DNA from: Hyphomicrobiales bacterium
GTDB lineage: Bacteria; Pseudomonadota; Alphaproteobacteria; Rhizobiales; Rhizobiaceae
DNA: 64,000 nucleotides
NCBI GenBank assembly: GCA_900470805.1
Contig: UCCA01000015.1
Coordinates: forward strand, 124,001 to 188,000
Direction: 5' to 3'
Made by a program: the position numbers and the translations under genes. This document shows positions 45,741 to 56,549 of the stretch, in pieces. The notes beneath the pieces were generated by a model. It was given only the letters and a program-made list of their open reading frames with translations, was not told the origin of the DNA and searched no databases. Each line of letters starts with the position of its first letter. The stretch's first letter is position 1.

Positions 45741-46699
45741 GACCAGGGACCTTTTGGTGGTTGCGAGCCACCGCGGCTGAAGCCGGCATCCGGAACAGAG
45801 CGCGATTTGCGCACCGCATTAGCAGCACGAACCGGCGGCGTCGAGGCATTCGTCATGCCGCGCGCCATTTCCTGCAACGCCGCAATGCGATTATCCGTGT
45901 TCGGATGCGTCGAAAACAGATTGTCCATTCCGGCGCCGGTCAGCGGATTGATGATGAACATGTGCGCGGTGGCGGGGTTTCGTTCCGCGTCGTAGTTCGG
46001 AATGTTGGACGCGCCACGAGCGATCTTTCCAAGCGCGGACGCCAGCCAGAGCGGGTTGCCGCATATTTCGGCGCCGCGCCGGTCCGCCGAATATTCGCGG
46101 GTCCGGCTGATCGCCATCTGCACCAGCATGGCGGCCATTGGCGCGACGATCATCGCCAGCAGTACGCCGACAAAACCTAGTGGATTGTTGTTGTTCTCAC
46201 GGTTTCCGCCAAAGAAGAACGCAAAATTGCCGAGCATCGAAATCGCACCGGCAAGTGTCGCCGTGATGGTCATCGTCAGCGTGTCGCGACTCTGAACGTG
46301 CGCGAGTTCGTGTGCCATCACCCCCGCAACCTCCTCCGGTGAAAGCGCGCTCAACAGCCCTGTCGATGCAGCGACCGCCGCATTTTCGGGATTGCGACCG
46401 GTTGCAAAGGCGTTCGGCTGCGGACTGTCATAGAGGTAGACCTTCGGCATCGGCAGACCGGCATTGCGCGCGAGGTCACGGATGATCGCGAAGAACTCCG
46501 GCGCATTGCGCTCATCCACCTCCTGGGCGCGATAGGCTGACAGCACCATGCGGTCGGAATTCCAGTAGGAAAAGAAATTCATGCCGGCGGCTACCACAAA
46601 GGCGATCATCATGCCGCTGCGACCACCGATCATGAAACCGACGACCATGAACAGCGCGGTCATGAAGGCGAGCAACATGGCAGTACGAACAAGGTTCAT
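45737..46699 (-). CDS. htpX: Membrane zinc metalloprotease HtpX
   Basis: 320 residues from ATG 46699, with GGAG seven bases upstream; an ATG four codons earlier is less likely. Two N-terminal membrane helices ([20 protein letters not shown] and the next stretch) are followed by the zinc motif HELAH near residue 129-133, two further hydrophobic segments, and [10 protein letters not shown] with the third ligand. HtpX degrades misfolded membrane proteins with FtsH. The C-terminus is rich in Ser, Arg and Gly, an extension seen in rhizobial members. Confidence 0.96.
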   Translation of the reverse strand: MNLVRTAMLLAFMTALFMVVGFMIGGRSGMMIAFVVAAGMNFFSYWNSDRMVLSAYRAQEVDERNAPEFFAIIRDLARNAGLPMPKVYLYDSPQPNAFATGRNPENAAVAASTGLLSALSPEEVAGVMAHELAHVQSRDTLTMTITATLAGAISMLGNFAFFFGGNRENNNNPLGFVGVLLAMIVAPMAAMLVQMAISRTREYSADRRGAEICGNPLWLASALGKIARGASNIPNYDAERNPATAHMFIINPLTGAGMDNLFSTHPNTDNRIAALQEMARGMTNASTPPVRAANAVRKSRSVPDAGFSRGGSQPPKGPWS

Positions 46700-46819
46700 C
46701 GTCATCTCCATTCAAGGCAAAAGCGCAGTTTCTCATCGAAGGGTTTCAATCCCGGCGCCAGCGCCTTATAATTTGGTTATTCATCGATCATTTTCAATGT
46801 TTGTGAGCAGGCGCGCGTG

Positions 46820-47044
46820 ATGCAGGAAGCGGACAACGACAATACGGAAGCACCGGCGACCGAAGGCGGCGAGCCGCCACGCAAGATGCTGTCACCAGCT
46901 GCCAGGCGCGCCCTTGCCGAAGCGGAAGAACGGCGTCGCAGTGAGCGACAGATGGAGATGCCGACAGAGATCGGCGGACGAGGCGGCGCTGACCCGGCTC
47001 GTTTCGGCGACTGGGAAATCAACGGCAGAGCCATCGATTTCTAA
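46820..47044 (+). CDS. SDHAF4-like protein (DUF1674)
   Basis: 74 residues from ATG 46820 (GTG 46817 is adjacent). The C-terminal GGRGGADPARFGDWEINGRAIDF is the DUF1674 signature shared with eukaryotic SDHAF4, the chaperone that helps assemble flavinated succinate dehydrogenase. The N-terminal half is charged and probably disordered (NDNTEAPATEGGEPPRK). It is divergent from htpX and followed by the nuclease gene. The assembly role in bacteria is inferred from the family, not shown here. Confidence 0.85.
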   Translation: MQEADNDNTEAPATEGGEPPRKMLSPAARRALAEAEERRRSERQMEMPTEIGGRGGADPARFGDWEINGRAIDF

Positions 47045-47092
47045 GTAAATATTCCTATTGACTTTGCCGCCTGATCGGAATTTATTCCTCTA

Positions 47093-47542
47093 ATGATCAC
47101 GCGCGTTTTTATCTTATGTCTTATTTTCGCTGCGGCTGTTCAGCCGACCATGGCGCGCGACCAGATTTCCGGTCCCGTCTCGGCTGAAATCCTGCGCGTG
47201 ATCGATGGTGACACTCTACTGGTGGAGGCCCGGCCTTGGCCACAACAAACCATGGAAGTCTATGTTCGCATTCGCGGAATAGACGCACCGGAGATGCATT
47301 CCAAATGCGCGGCGGTGAGACGAGCAGGCGTTGATGCGCGCCAAGTGCTTGAACAGCTGACCGCAGGCTCTCCGCAGGTACAGTTGACGCAGATATCCGG
47401 CGACAAGTATTTCGGCCGCATTCTGGCGGACGTGACACTCACAGACGGAACGAATCCGGCTCAGTTCATGCTGGGTGAGGGGATCGCAGTCGCCTATGGC
47501 GGCGGCCGCAAGCCGAAGACATTCTGTCCCGAGGAAAACTGA
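47093..47542 (+). CDS. Secreted thermonuclease-family (SNase-like) protein
   Basis: 149 residues. A hydrophobic N-terminus (VFILCLIFAAAVQPTMA) is a likely signal peptide. The SNase domain shows ILRVIDGDTL and VRIRGIDAPE, where Arg59, Asp64 and Glu67 correspond to the nuclease catalytic Arg35, Asp40 and Glu43, and DKYFGRILADV with the second Arg. A DNA/RNA 5'-phosphodiesterase in the periplasm is expected. The C-terminus contains one Cys, with another at residue 72. It converges on acs. Confidence 0.88.
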   Translation: MITRVFILCLIFAAAVQPTMARDQISGPVSAEILRVIDGDTLLVEARPWPQQTMEVYVRIRGIDAPEMHSKCAAVRRAGVDARQVLEQLTAGSPQVQLTQISGDKYFGRILADVTLTDGTNPAQFMLGEGIAVAYGGGRKPKTFCPEEN

Positions 47543-47568
47543 GCCGCCCCGGTCTCCCAAAGCGGCTC
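47541..47568 (-). terminator. Probable terminator for acs
   Basis: GAGCCGC and GCGGCTC form a 7-bp stem; read on the minus strand it is followed by AGTTTTCC. It lies just beyond the acs stop and touches the stop codon of the convergent nuclease gene. The stem is short, so strength is uncertain. Confidence 0.5.
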
Positions 47569-47575
47569 ACAAGCA

Positions 47576-49531
47576 CTACGCGGTTGCCTTGTTCTGCCTG
47601 TTGGCGATCAGATCATCGACGACAGCGGGATCCGCAAGTGTCGATGTATCGCCCAGCGATCCAAAATCGTCTTCGGCAATTTTTCGCAAGATGCGCCGCA
47701 TGATCTTGCCAGAGCGGGTTTTCGGCAGGCCCGGCGAAAACTGGATCTTGTCTGGAGCCGCGATCGGGCCAATTTCGTTGCGCACATGCTTGACCAGCTG
47801 CTGCCGCAATTCATCCGATCCCTCATTGCCCGCCATCAGTGTAACGTAGCAATAGATACCCTGTCCCTTGATCGCATGCGGGTAGCCGACAACGGCCGCT
47901 TCCGACACCAGGCTGTGCGATACCAGCGCCGACTCCACCTCCGCCGTGCCGAGGCGATGACCGGAAACGTTGAGCACGTCATCGACACGACCGGTGATCC
48001 AGTAATATCCGTCCTCGTCGCGCCGGCATCCGTCGCCCGTGAAATACTTCCCCTTATAGGTGGAGAAATAGGTTTGAATGAAGCGCTCATGATCGCCGTA
48101 GACCGTGCGCATCTGCCCAGGCCAGCTGTCGGTGATGCACAGGTTGCCGTCGGCGGCGCCTTCCAGGACATTGCCCTCGTTGTCCACCAGTTGCGGCTTC
48201 ACGCCGAAGAACGGCTTCGTCGCGGACCCCGGCTTCAGGTCGGTCGCACCCGGCAGCGGCGTGATCATGTGTCCACCGGTTTCAGTCTGCCACCAGGTGT
48301 CGATGACAGGGCAGTGTTTGTTGCCGACAACGTTGTGATACCACTCCCAGGCTTCCGGATTGATCGGCTCGCCGACCGTTCCGAGCAAACGCAGGCTGGA
48401 GCGCGATGAGCGGGTCACGAAGTGGTCGCCGGCCCCCATCAACGACCGGATTGCCGTCGGCGCCGTGTAGAAGATGTTGACCTTGTGCTTGTCGATCACC
48501 TCCCAGAACCGACCTTGGTCCGGGAAATTCGGCACGCCTTCGAACATCAGCGTGGTCGCGCAGTTCGCCAGTGGCCCGTAGACGATGTAGGAGTGACCGG
48601 TGACCCAGCCGACATCAGCGGTGCACCAGTAGATATCGCCGGGATGATAGTCGAACACATATTCGTGTGTCATCGCGGCATACACGAGATAGCCGCCCGT
48701 TGTGTGCAGCACGCCCTTCGGCTTTCCTGTCGAGCCCGAGGTGTAGAGGATAAAGAGCGGATCCTCGGCCTTCATTTTGGCCGGCGGGCAGTCCGGCTTC
48801 ACCGTTGCCACTTCTTGATGATACCAGAGGTCGCGCCCGGGCGCCCAGCCGGTCTTGCCGCCGGTACGGCGCACGACCAGAACCTTATCGACTATGACAT
48901 GCTGGCGCGCGGCAATGTGGATCGCCGTATCGGCGTTGTCTTTCAGCGGAACCGGCTTGCCGCCACGCACGCCCTCGTCGCAGGTGATGATGAAGGTTGA
49001 TTCGCAATCGACAATGCGGCCAGCCAACGCTTCCGGCGAGAAACCGCCAAAGACGATCGAATGCACCGCGCCGATACGCGCGCAAGCCAGCATCGCGTAG
49101 GCCGCTTCCGGTATCATCGGCATGTAGATGGTGACCCGGTCGCCCTTCTTGATACCATGCTTTTTCAACACGTTCGCCATGCGGCAGACGTGCTCGTAGA
49201 GCTCGTTATAGGTAATCTTCTTGTCGATGTAGGGGTTGTCGCCCTCGAAGATGATGGCGACCTGATTGCCGTTGGTTTTCAGGTGCCTGTCGATACAGTT
49301 GTAGGAAACGTTCGTCTGGCCGTCTTCATACCACTTGATCTTGACCTGGCCGGTGAAGGAGGTGTTCTTGACCTTGGTATAAGGCTTGAACCAGTCGATC
49401 CGCTTGCCATGCTTTCCCCAGAATTTATCCGGGTTCTCGACGCTTTCCTCGTACCATTTATCGTACTTGGCTTTGTCGATAAGGGCTTGGCTTTGAACCG
49501 GTTTTTGCACCGGGTAGATCTTCTCCGACAT
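47576..49531 (-). CDS. acs: Acetyl-CoA synthetase
   Basis: 651 residues from ATG 49531, with GAGGAGG at good spacing. The AMP-binding core [20 protein letters not shown], the [10 protein letters not shown] motif and the C-terminal acetylation-site region [15 protein letters not shown] with its catalytic Lys are all present. It activates acetate with ATP and CoA. Length matches the family. The gene is divergent from trcR, so the region 49532-49754 holds both promoters. Confidence 0.98.
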   Translation of the reverse strand: MSEKIYPVQKPVQSQALIDKAKYDKWYEESVENPDKFWGKHGKRIDWFKPYTKVKNTSFTGQVKIKWYEDGQTNVSYNCIDRHLKTNGNQVAIIFEGDNPYIDKKITYNELYEHVCRMANVLKKHGIKKGDRVTIYMPMIPEAAYAMLACARIGAVHSIVFGGFSPEALAGRIVDCESTFIITCDEGVRGGKPVPLKDNADTAIHIAARQHVIVDKVLVVRRTGGKTGWAPGRDLWYHQEVATVKPDCPPAKMKAEDPLFILYTSGSTGKPKGVLHTTGGYLVYAAMTHEYVFDYHPGDIYWCTADVGWVTGHSYIVYGPLANCATTLMFEGVPNFPDQGRFWEVIDKHKVNIFYTAPTAIRSLMGAGDHFVTRSSRSSLRLLGTVGEPINPEAWEWYHNVVGNKHCPVIDTWWQTETGGHMITPLPGATDLKPGSATKPFFGVKPQLVDNEGNVLEGAADGNLCITDSWPGQMRTVYGDHERFIQTYFSTYKGKYFTGDGCRRDEDGYYWITGRVDDVLNVSGHRLGTAEVESALVSHSLVSEAAVVGYPHAIKGQGIYCYVTLMAGNEGSDELRQQLVKHVRNEIGPIAAPDKIQFSPGLPKTRSGKIMRRILRKIAEDDFGSLGDTSTLADPAVVDDLIANRQNKATA

Positions 49532-49648
49532 CGATTTCCTCCTCATGCGGACACCCGACAGCGACGACGCGTTTCAGGTGGTTTCAAGCATTCATAACAG
49601 GTCACATTGACCCGGCAATTAGACAAAGGTCATTTCATTCGCGATCAA

Positions 49649-49676
49649 TTGCAATTATGCGTCACTCCGGTTATAT
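49649..49676 (+). promoter_or_regulatory. Candidate promoter for trcR
   Basis: TTGCAA at 49649-49654, a 16-base spacer and TTATAT at 49671-49676. The -10 is good and the -35 acceptable; the leader would be about 70 bases. Several AT-rich palindromic bases overlap the -35. Confidence 0.45.
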
Positions 49677-49754
49677 AGCGGCATAATTTCCCGGACATAG
49701 TGGTGACAACCCACGGACCGCGACACCGGCGCGGACGACAGAAGGACTATACCT

Positions 49755-50456
49755 ATGGCTCAACAACTGCTTATGCCGAAGGCGACCGCCATTTGGCTCG
49801 TCGACAACACAGCTCTGTCTTTCGACCAGATCGCTCAGTTTTGCAGACTGCACCCGCTTGAGGTGAAGGCGATCGCCGACGGCGAAGCTGCGCAAGGCAT
49901 CAAGGGTCTGGACCCGATCTCGACCGGACAGCTGTCGCGTGACGAAATCGAGCGTGCCGAGAAGAACCCCGAGCATAAGCTGAAGCTTTCCGAGCCAAAG
50001 GTCCGCGTTCCGGAATCGAAGCGCCGCGGCCCGCGCTACACCCCGGTCTCCAAGCGTCAGGATCGCCCGAACGCCATTCTCTGGCTCGTTCGCAATCATC
50101 CGGAACTGAAGGACGCGCAGATCTCGCGCCTCGTCGGCACGACGAAATCGACCATCGAGCAGATCCGCGAACGCACCCACTGGAACGCCGCCAACCTGAC
50201 GCCGATGGACCCGGTCACGCTCGGCCTTTGCAGCCAGATCGATCTCGACATGGAAGTCGAAAAGGCCTCCAAGGGCCGTCCGCTCCCAACCGCAGCCGAG
50301 CTTGGCGCCACCCTGCAGTCCGCGCAGGAAACCGAGCGCCTGACCCCGAGCTACGAGCGCGAGGAAGAGAAGGAAATCGACGCCGATGCCGTCTTCGCCA
50401 AGCTGAAGTCGCTGAAGTCTTCCACGCCCGAGGAAGACGAAGACGATCGCTACTGA
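49755..50456 (+). CDS. trcR: Cell cycle transcriptional regulator TrcR (DUF1013)
   Basis: 233 residues beginning MAQQLLMPKATAIWLVDNT, the DUF1013 start, with LSFDQIAQFCRLHPLEVKAIADG as a first helix-turn-helix and AQISRLVGTTKSTIEQIRER as a second. The acidic C-terminus (TPEEDEDDRY) follows a charged linker. The family is restricted to alphaproteobacteria and is described as a cell-cycle transcription factor that associates with RNA polymerase. A strong terminator follows at once, so it is monocistronic. Confidence 0.9.
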   Translation: MAQQLLMPKATAIWLVDNTALSFDQIAQFCRLHPLEVKAIADGEAAQGIKGLDPISTGQLSRDEIERAEKNPEHKLKLSEPKVRVPESKRRGPRYTPVSKRQDRPNAILWLVRNHPELKDAQISRLVGTTKSTIEQIRERTHWNAANLTPMDPVTLGLCSQIDLDMEVEKASKGRPLPTAAELGATLQSAQETERLTPSYEREEEKEIDADAVFAKLKSLKSSTPEEDEDDRY

Positions 50457-50477
50457 GTATCGGATAGACTGCATCCA

Positions 50478-50502
50478 AACCCCGCTTCGGCGGGGTTTTT
50501 TA
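50478..50502 (+). terminator. Rho-independent terminator after trcR
   Basis: AACCCCGC-TTCG-GCGGGGTT followed by TTTT: an 8-bp stem with a TTCG loop, 21 bases after the stop. Confidence 0.93.
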
Positions 50503-50538
50503 TTGCCCCGCGAAGCGCAGATGGATCTGCTAGATAAA

Positions 50539-50554
50539 TGTTTCCCGTGAAACA
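50539..50554. other. parS-like site (one mismatch)
   Basis: TGTTTCCCGTGAAACA differs from the canonical ParB site TGTTTCACGTGAAACA at one position. It lies in the intergenic region between trcR and the PLP-homeostasis gene, about 5 kb from parB. Confidence 0.7.
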
Positions 50555-50574
50555 TTCTCCGCAGACAACGGGCG

Positions 50575-51234
50575 TTAGCGCGTCCCGAAAATCGCGGAAC
50601 CGACCCGAACGCTAGTCGCGCCAAACGCCACCGCGACCTGATAGTCGCCGGACATACCCATCGATAGCTTCTCAACGCCGCTCGCCTTGGCAAGCTTTGC
50701 CAGAAGCGCGAAATGCGGTCCGGGATTTTCATCAGCCGGAGGAATGCACATCAAGCCGTCGATGCTCAGCTTCAGTTCGTCGCGACACAGCGCGACGAAG
50801 GATGGGGTATCATCCGGCGCTATGCCAGCCTTCTGCGGCTCAAGCCCGGTATTGACCTGAACATAGAGGCGAGGGAACTTGCCCTGTCGCTTCATTTCCA
50901 CGGCAAGTGCCCGCGCGATCTTTTCGCGATCGACCGTTTCGATCACGTCGAACAGCGCGATGGCTTCCGCGGCCTTGTTGGATTGTAGCGGGCCGATCAA
51001 ATGCAGCTCAATGCCAGACGTTTCCGCCTTGAGGTCCGGCCACTTGCCTTGGCTTTCCTGAACGCGATTTTCGCCGAAGATCCGCTGTCCGGCATCAATA
51101 GCCGGCCGGATTTGCTCGGCATCGAATGTCTTTGACACGGCAACCAGTTGAACCGAACCCTCGGCTCGCCCCGCTTCACGCTCTGCCGTGGCGATCCGTG
51201 CACGCACGTCATCCAGTCGCTCTTGAAGTTCCAT
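50575..51234 (-). CDS. YggS-family pyridoxal-phosphate homeostasis protein
   Basis: 219 residues of the alanine-racemase-like barrel. VQLVAVSKTFDAEQI contains the PLP Lys35, FGENRVQESQGK and HLIGPLQSNKA follow, and LSMGMSGDYQVAVAFGATSVRVG gives the phosphate-binding end. Such proteins bind PLP and control its free level; no catalytic activity is established. The gene points toward trcR and is divergent from leuS. Confidence 0.95.
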   Translation of the reverse strand: MELQERLDDVRARIATAEREAGRAEGSVQLVAVSKTFDAEQIRPAIDAGQRIFGENRVQESQGKWPDLKAETSGIELHLIGPLQSNKAAEAIALFDVIETVDREKIARALAVEMKRQGKFPRLYVQVNTGLEPQKAGIAPDDTPSFVALCRDELKLSIDGLMCIPPADENPGPHFALLAKLAKASGVEKLSMGMSGDYQVAVAFGATSVRVGSAIFGTR

Positions 51235-51435
51235 ATGCCGCGCCTCGGGAGATTATCGAAAACTATGAAAATGCACTAAACGCCCGGTCTGTGCTTGCCA
51301 AGGCCCAGCAGCCCGAAATTATCCAACTGTCGGATCGATTGGGCGCCAATAACGGCGGCAAAACTTGACGCTAAGGTGGTTTCATGGTGAAGGTCACCCC
51401 CAAACTTCCCTTGATTTTCCGGAATTACGAATACG

Positions 51436-54066
51436 ATGGCTACCGAACGTTATAACCCGCGCGATGCCGAGCCTCGCTGGCAGCAGAAATGGAACGAAGC
51501 CAAGGTCTTCGAGACCGACAACGACAATCCGCGCGAGAAATATTACGTGCTGGAGATGTTCCCGTATCCATCCGGCCGCATCCATATGGGTCACGTGCGC
51601 AACTACGCCATGGGAGACGTCGTTGCCCGCTACAAGCGTGCACGGGGCTACAATGTCCTGCATCCCATGGGCTGGGACGCATTCGGCATGCCGGCGGAGA
51701 ATGCCGCCATGGAGCGAAACGTTCACCCCGCTGCATGGACCTACCAGAACATAGCCTCGATGAAGTCGCAGCTGAAGGCCATGGGCCTGTCGCTCGACTG
51801 GAGCCGTGAATTCGCCACCTGCGATGTCGAATATTACCAACATCAGCAGCACATGTTTGTCGACTTCCTGGAAAAGGGCCTCGTTTACCGCAAGCAGTCA
51901 AAGGTCAACTGGGATCCGGTTGACAACACCGTTCTGGCGAACGAGCAGGTCATCGACGGCCGCGGCTGGCGCTCCGGTGCACTGGTCGAGCAGCGTGAGT
52001 TGACGCAATGGTTCTTCAAGATCACTGATTTCAGCCAGGATCTGCTCGACGCGCTCGACGGGCTGGATCAGTGGCCGGAGAAGGTTCGTCTGATGCAGAA
52101 AAACTGGATCGGCCGTTCAGAAGGCATGACGATCCGTTGGGAAATTGTTGGCAGCACAGCACCGTCAGGCGAGACCGAGGTTACGGTTTACACCACGCGC
52201 CCCGACACGCTGTTTGGCGCTTCCTTCCTGGCGATCTCGGCCGATCATCCGCTCGCAAAGGATGTCGCGGCCAAGAATCCGGCTATCGAATTATTCTGCG
52301 ACGAGATTCGGCGCGCCGGCACGTCGCTGGCTGCGCTTGAGACCGCTGAAAAGAAGGGCATCGACACCGGCATCCGAGTCCGGCATCCGTTGGATCCTTC
52401 CTGGGAACTGCCCGTCTACATCGCCAACTTCGTGCTGATGGATTACGGCACGGGTGCCATCTTCGGCTGCCCCGCCGGCGACCAACGAGACCTCGATTTC
52501 GCCCGTAAGTATGATCTGCCTGTTGTGGCCGTCGTCATGCCACGGGACGGCGACGCCGCGACCTTCACTGTCGGCGATGTCGCCTACGACGGTGACGGCG
52601 TCATGATCAACTCGCGCTTCCTTGACGGCAAGACGACAGAAGAGGCATTCGGCATTGTCGCAGACCGCCTGTCGTCTGCCTCCCTCGGCAACGCGCCGCA
52701 AGGCGAACGCAAGGTCAACTTCCGCCTGCGCGACTGGGGTATCTCACGCCAGCGCTATTGGGGTTGCCCTATCCCGGTCATCCATTGCCAGGATTGCGGC
52801 GTCGTTCCTGTTCCCAAGAAAGATCTGCCGGTAAAACTGCCGGAAGATGTCACCTTCGGTCAGCCCGGCAATCCGCTCGATCGGCACCCGACCTGGCGCC
52901 ATGTGGCCTGCCCGAACTGCGGTAAGGACGCGCGTCGGGAAACCGACACGATGGACACTTTCGTCGATTCCAGCTGGTATTTCACGCGCTTCACCGCGCC
53001 GTGGGAGAACAAGCCGACCGACGTTGCTGCCGCGAACCGCTGGCTCCCCGTCGATCAGTATATCGGCGGCATTGAGCACGCGATCTTGCACCTGCTCTAT
53101 TCGCGCTTCTTCACACGCGCCATGCGCGAGACCGGCCATGTCGATGTCAAGGAGCCGTTCAAAGGCCTTTTCACCCAAGGCATGGTGGTTCACGAGACTT
53201 ATAGCCGTGGCGCAGGCATGACACGTGAATGGGTAGCGCCTGCTGACATCCGCATTGAAGAGCTGGAGGGAAAGCGCAAGGCCTTCCTGCTGTCGAACAG
53301 CGAAGAGATCGCCATCGGCTCCATCGAGAAGATGTCGAAGTCGAAGAAGAACGTCGTCGATCCGGATGATATCATCGCATCCTATGGCGCCGACACCGCG
53401 CGTTTCTTCGTTCTTTCGGATTCGCCCCCGGAACGTGACGTCATCTGGTCGGAGGCAGGTGTCGAAGGTGCGCACCGCTTCACGCAACGGCTCTGGCGTC
53501 TGATCTCCGAGGCCGCCGAACATTTGAAGCAAGTTGCGCCGAATCCGGCTAAGGATGGTGAGGCTCTGGCCGTTTCGCAGATCGCGCACAAGACCCTCAA
53601 GGCGGTTCAGAATGATTACGACAAGCTGTGGTTCAACAAGGCCGTCGCGCGTATCTATGAGCTCGTGAACGCGCTCGCAGGGCCTCTGACAATAGTTGCA
53701 ACAGGAAAGGCCGACCGTGCTTATTGCGCAGCCGTGCGCAATGCCGCCGAGATCCTTGTACAACTCGTGGCACCGATGACGCCGCATCTCGCCGAAGAGT
53801 GCTGGTCCGTGCTCGGCAACAAGGGCATGCTCGCCCAGGCACCGTGGCCGACCTACGAAGACAGTCTGGTGGTCGAGAACGACGTCATTCTGCCGGTTCA
53901 GATCAACGGCAAGAAGCGCGCTGAATTGACAATTTCGCGCGACGCAGATCAAACTGCCGTCAGCGAAGCCGCCCTCGCCCTGGAAGACGTCAAGCGCGTG
54001 CTGGATGGTCAGACGCCGAAGAAGATAATTGTGGTTGCGCAAAGGATTGTGAACATTGTCGTCTAA
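51436..54066 (+). CDS. leuS: Leucyl-tRNA synthetase
   Basis: 876 residues. The class I HIGH motif is HMGH at 50-53 in [20 protein letters not shown] is near 632-636 ([13 protein letters not shown]), and the editing domain lies between, with [10 protein letters not shown] at its start. Length is typical. It charges tRNA-Leu. The stop codon overlaps the lptE start, and the leuS-lptE-holA order is common in alphaproteobacteria. Confidence 0.99.
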   Translation: MATERYNPRDAEPRWQQKWNEAKVFETDNDNPREKYYVLEMFPYPSGRIHMGHVRNYAMGDVVARYKRARGYNVLHPMGWDAFGMPAENAAMERNVHPAAWTYQNIASMKSQLKAMGLSLDWSREFATCDVEYYQHQQHMFVDFLEKGLVYRKQSKVNWDPVDNTVLANEQVIDGRGWRSGALVEQRELTQWFFKITDFSQDLLDALDGLDQWPEKVRLMQKNWIGRSEGMTIRWEIVGSTAPSGETEVTVYTTRPDTLFGASFLAISADHPLAKDVAAKNPAIELFCDEIRRAGTSLAALETAEKKGIDTGIRVRHPLDPSWELPVYIANFVLMDYGTGAIFGCPAGDQRDLDFARKYDLPVVAVVMPRDGDAATFTVGDVAYDGDGVMINSRFLDGKTTEEAFGIVADRLSSASLGNAPQGERKVNFRLRDWGISRQRYWGCPIPVIHCQDCGVVPVPKKDLPVKLPEDVTFGQPGNPLDRHPTWRHVACPNCGKDARRETDTMDTFVDSSWYFTRFTAPWENKPTDVAAANRWLPVDQYIGGIEHAILHLLYSRFFTRAMRETGHVDVKEPFKGLFTQGMVVHETYSRGAGMTREWVAPADIRIEELEGKRKAFLLSNSEEIAIGSIEKMSKSKKNVVDPDDIIASYGADTARFFVLSDSPPERDVIWSEAGVEGAHRFTQRLWRLISEAAEHLKQVAPNPAKDGEALAVSQIAHKTLKAVQNDYDKLWFNKAVARIYELVNALAGPLTIVATGKADRAYCAAVRNAAEILVQLVAPMTPHLAEECWSVLGNKGMLAQAPWPTYEDSLVVENDVILPVQINGKKRAELTISRDADQTAVSEAALALEDVKRVLDGQTPKKIIVVAQRIVNIVV

Positions 54067-54577
54067 TATCGCTGCTAGCCTCACACGCTCCGTCGGCATT
54101 GCCGCAGTGCTGGCAACCACCATGTTCGTCGCATCGTGTCAGGTCCGCCCGCTCTATTCGGAAACCTCGGGTGTAGCAGGCAAGCTGGCCTCGATCGAGT
54201 TCTCCGAGGCCAGTGACCGGATCGGGCAGGAGGTCAGAAACCGTCTGATATTCCTCTCTTCCCGCGGTGCTGGAGAGCCTGACAAGGCCGACTACAAGGT
54301 CGAGTTGAACGCTAGGTCGAGCGTGATCGATACCCTGCTCGTCGCCTCTTCCGACGAGTCGCGTGCGGGTCGTGCGACCGTCAGTGTTGATTTCACCTTG
54401 AAGTCGAACAAGGACGGCCATGTCATCCGTGCCGGCAATCAATCGGCGACAGCTCTCGTCGACTTTCCGGCCCAGGAATTCGCTAAGCAGCGCGCCATTC
54501 GCGACGCGGAAAATCGCGCTGCCAGGCAGGCTGCCGAATTCGTTGCCGCCGATATCGCAGCAGCACTCGGCCGCTAA
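54056..54577 (+). CDS. lptE: LPS-assembly lipoprotein LptE
   Basis: 173 residues with a TTG start at 54056 that overlaps leuS by 11 bases. A hydrophobic signal ends [11 protein letters not shown] with lipobox Cys28, so the mature protein is an outer-membrane lipoprotein. The pattern [15 protein letters not shown], a beta-rich middle, and [20 protein letters not shown] at the end matches the LptE family, which plugs and helps assemble the LptD barrel for LPS export. Position between leuS and holA supports the call. The start could lie at a nearby alternative codon. Confidence 0.85.
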   Translation: MSSNIAASLTRSVGIAAVLATTMFVASCQVRPLYSETSGVAGKLASIEFSEASDRIGQEVRNRLIFLSSRGAGEPDKADYKVELNARSSVIDTLLVASSDESRAGRATVSVDFTLKSNKDGHVIRAGNQSATALVDFPAQEFAKQRAIRDAENRAARQAAEFVAADIAAALGR

Positions 54578-54588
54578 GGAGCGGATGC

Positions 54589-55623
54589 GTGGCGGAAATC
54601 AAATCACACGAGTTTGAAACGTTCCTGGAGAAATCCGCCCGCCACTATCAGATCTTCGTCGTCTATGGCCCGGACCGTGGATCTGTCTCCGAACGCGCCG
54701 GCCTGCTCGCGGCCAAGACGGGCGTGGATCTGACCGATCCCTTCAGTCTGATCAAACTGGATATCTCCGACCTGCAGAAGGATCAGGGCCGCCTGCTCGA
54801 CGAGGCTGGCGCGATTGGCCTTTTCGGCGGTGACAAACTGATCTGGATACGCGGCGCCGCCAACGAGAAGTATCTCGTCGAGGCTTTGCAGCTTCTCTCC
54901 CAGAAGCCACTGGAGCAGACGTTTCTGATTGTCGAGGCAGGCGATCTGAAGAAGGGCTCTCTGCTGCGGAAAGCCAGCGAAGCGGCCCGCAGCATCATGA
55001 CCATTCCGTGTTATGCCGACGACGTTCGCGCGCTCAACGGCCTGATAGACACCGAACTGGCCGCAGCCAGCCTGCGTATAACGCCTGCTGCGCGTCAGGC
55101 ACTCGTGGAACTCATCGGCGGCGACCGGATAGCGTCTCGCAACGAGTTGAGGAAACTGGCACTTTACTGCCTGAAACTTGATCTGATTGAGGAACACCAC
55201 GTCACCGAGATCATCGGAGATGCCAGCGCTGTTTCGGTCGATGATGCGGTCGATGCCATCCTTAGCGGCAACAGCGGAAACTTTCTGCATGCCATGCAGA
55301 AGATCACCGCGTCGAAAACGTCGATCTTCCTGGTGATTCAGGCCTGCTTGAGACAGTTCCAGCTTATGGATGCGATGCGGGCGGAGATGGAAGAGAAGCG
55401 TGTTCCCGCTGGCCAGGTCATGCAGACGATCGGCCGCCATCTGCATTTCAAACGCAAACCAGTGATTGAACAGGCGCTACGTGCATGGTCCGCTGACGCG
55501 CTTTCGCGTGAAACCAACCGTCTGCAGGCAGCAATCCTGCAAACGCGCAGGCGGTCCTCCATGGAGGACACGATCGCGCTACAGACCTTGCTCTCGACGA
55601 CCCTTCAATCGGCACGGCGCTAG
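54589..55623 (+). CDS. holA: DNA polymerase III delta subunit
   Basis: 344 residues from GTG 54589, with AAGGAG seven bases upstream. The delta fold is recognisable: FVVYGPDRGSVSERAGLL near the N-terminus, LFGGDKLIWIRGA, then the helical clamp-binding and lid regions (ELIGGDRIASRNELRKLALY). It is the sliding-clamp-opening subunit of the loader. The gene lies in the leuS-lptE-holA operon and converges on parB with about 11 bases between stops. Confidence 0.93.
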   Translation: MAEIKSHEFETFLEKSARHYQIFVVYGPDRGSVSERAGLLAAKTGVDLTDPFSLIKLDISDLQKDQGRLLDEAGAIGLFGGDKLIWIRGAANEKYLVEALQLLSQKPLEQTFLIVEAGDLKKGSLLRKASEAARSIMTIPCYADDVRALNGLIDTELAAASLRITPAARQALVELIGGDRIASRNELRKLALYCLKLDLIEEHHVTEIIGDASAVSVDDAVDAILSGNSGNFLHAMQKITASKTSIFLVIQACLRQFQLMDAMRAEMEEKRVPAGQVMQTIGRHLHFKRKPVIEQALRAWSADALSRETNRLQAAILQTRRRSSMEDTIALQTLLSTTLQSARR

Positions 55624-55634
55624 CATCTCAGCAC

Positions 55635-56519
55635 TCAGCGTCGCTCAAGAAGCCGGCAGATTTCTTCCAGCTGGTCCAAGGACTTGTAGGAAATGCGGAT
55701 TTGGCCGCCATTGGCCTTGTGATTGATTGTCACGTCCAGCCCGAGCGCGTCAGACAATGTGCGTTCTAGCGCCAAGGTATCGGAATCCTTCTGGTCACGC
55801 AAAGGCGTGGAAGACGCAGGTTCGGATTGCGCCTTGATGTCATTTTGCGCCAAGCGTTCAGCATCGCGCACCGACATGCCCTTTGAAACGATCGTACGGG
55901 CAAGAACCGTCGGATCCGACGTCGAGACCAGCGCACGCGCATGCCCGGCAGACAAACTGCCGGCAGCCAGCAGATCACGGACTGGCTCAGGCAGCTTTAA
56001 CAGTCGCAGCGAGTTGGCAACGTGGCTTCGGCTCTTACCGATGATCTCGCCGAGATCATTCTGCGTATAGCCGTAATCGGCGATCAGCTGCTCGTAGCCA
56101 AGGGCTTCTTCGAGTGCGTTAAGATCCGATCGCTGCACGTTCTCGACGATAGCGATCTCAAGCGCGGTTTTGTCATCGACATCACGAATGATAACAGGAA
56201 TTTCGACAAGACCCGCAAGCTGCGCCGCGCGCCAACGTCTTTCGCCGGCTATGATTTCATATTGGCTTACCGCAAGCGTCCGGACGACGACAGGCTGCAC
56301 GATACCGTGCTGGCGGATCGAACTCGCCAGATCATGCAGCTCACCCTCGTCAAAGAACCGGCGAGGGTTGCGAGGATTGCGACTGATAAATTCGATTGGA
56401 ATCAAACGATCGGCGCTCACCGACCGGTCCGTTGCATCCACCGGCACCGGTTGATCCATCTCGCCGATCAGCGCTGCCAGACCGCGACCAAGTCGTCTTT
56501 TCGATACGTCATCATTCAT
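55635..56519 (-). CDS. parB: Chromosome partitioning protein ParB
   Basis: 294 residues from ATG 56519 (MNDDVSKRRLGRGLAALIGE); a GTG at 56531 would add four residues. The N-terminal KRRLGRGLAALIG is the ParA-contact segment, GERRWRAAQLAGL is the CTP-binding/clamp motif, and LGEIIGKSRSHVANSLRLLKL is the helix-turn-helix that binds parS. The C-terminal dimer domain reads KSLDQLEEICRLLERR. With ParA and the parS sites it segregates the chromosome origin. Confidence 0.98.
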   Translation of the reverse strand: MNDDVSKRRLGRGLAALIGEMDQPVPVDATDRSVSADRLIPIEFISRNPRNPRRFFDEGELHDLASSIRQHGIVQPVVVRTLAVSQYEIIAGERRWRAAQLAGLVEIPVIIRDVDDKTALEIAIVENVQRSDLNALEEALGYEQLIADYGYTQNDLGEIIGKSRSHVANSLRLLKLPEPVRDLLAAGSLSAGHARALVSTSDPTVLARTIVSKGMSVRDAERLAQNDIKAQSEPASSTPLRDQKDSDTLALERTLSDALGLDVTINHKANGGQIRISYKSLDQLEEICRLLERR

Positions 56520-56549
56520 AGCAATACTCACAACAAACCGAGAGACAGT

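Noticed and set aside
55505..55525. A further CGTGAAAC string inside holA as a parS site
   Set aside because: It differs from parS at about four positions, too many to count as a site.
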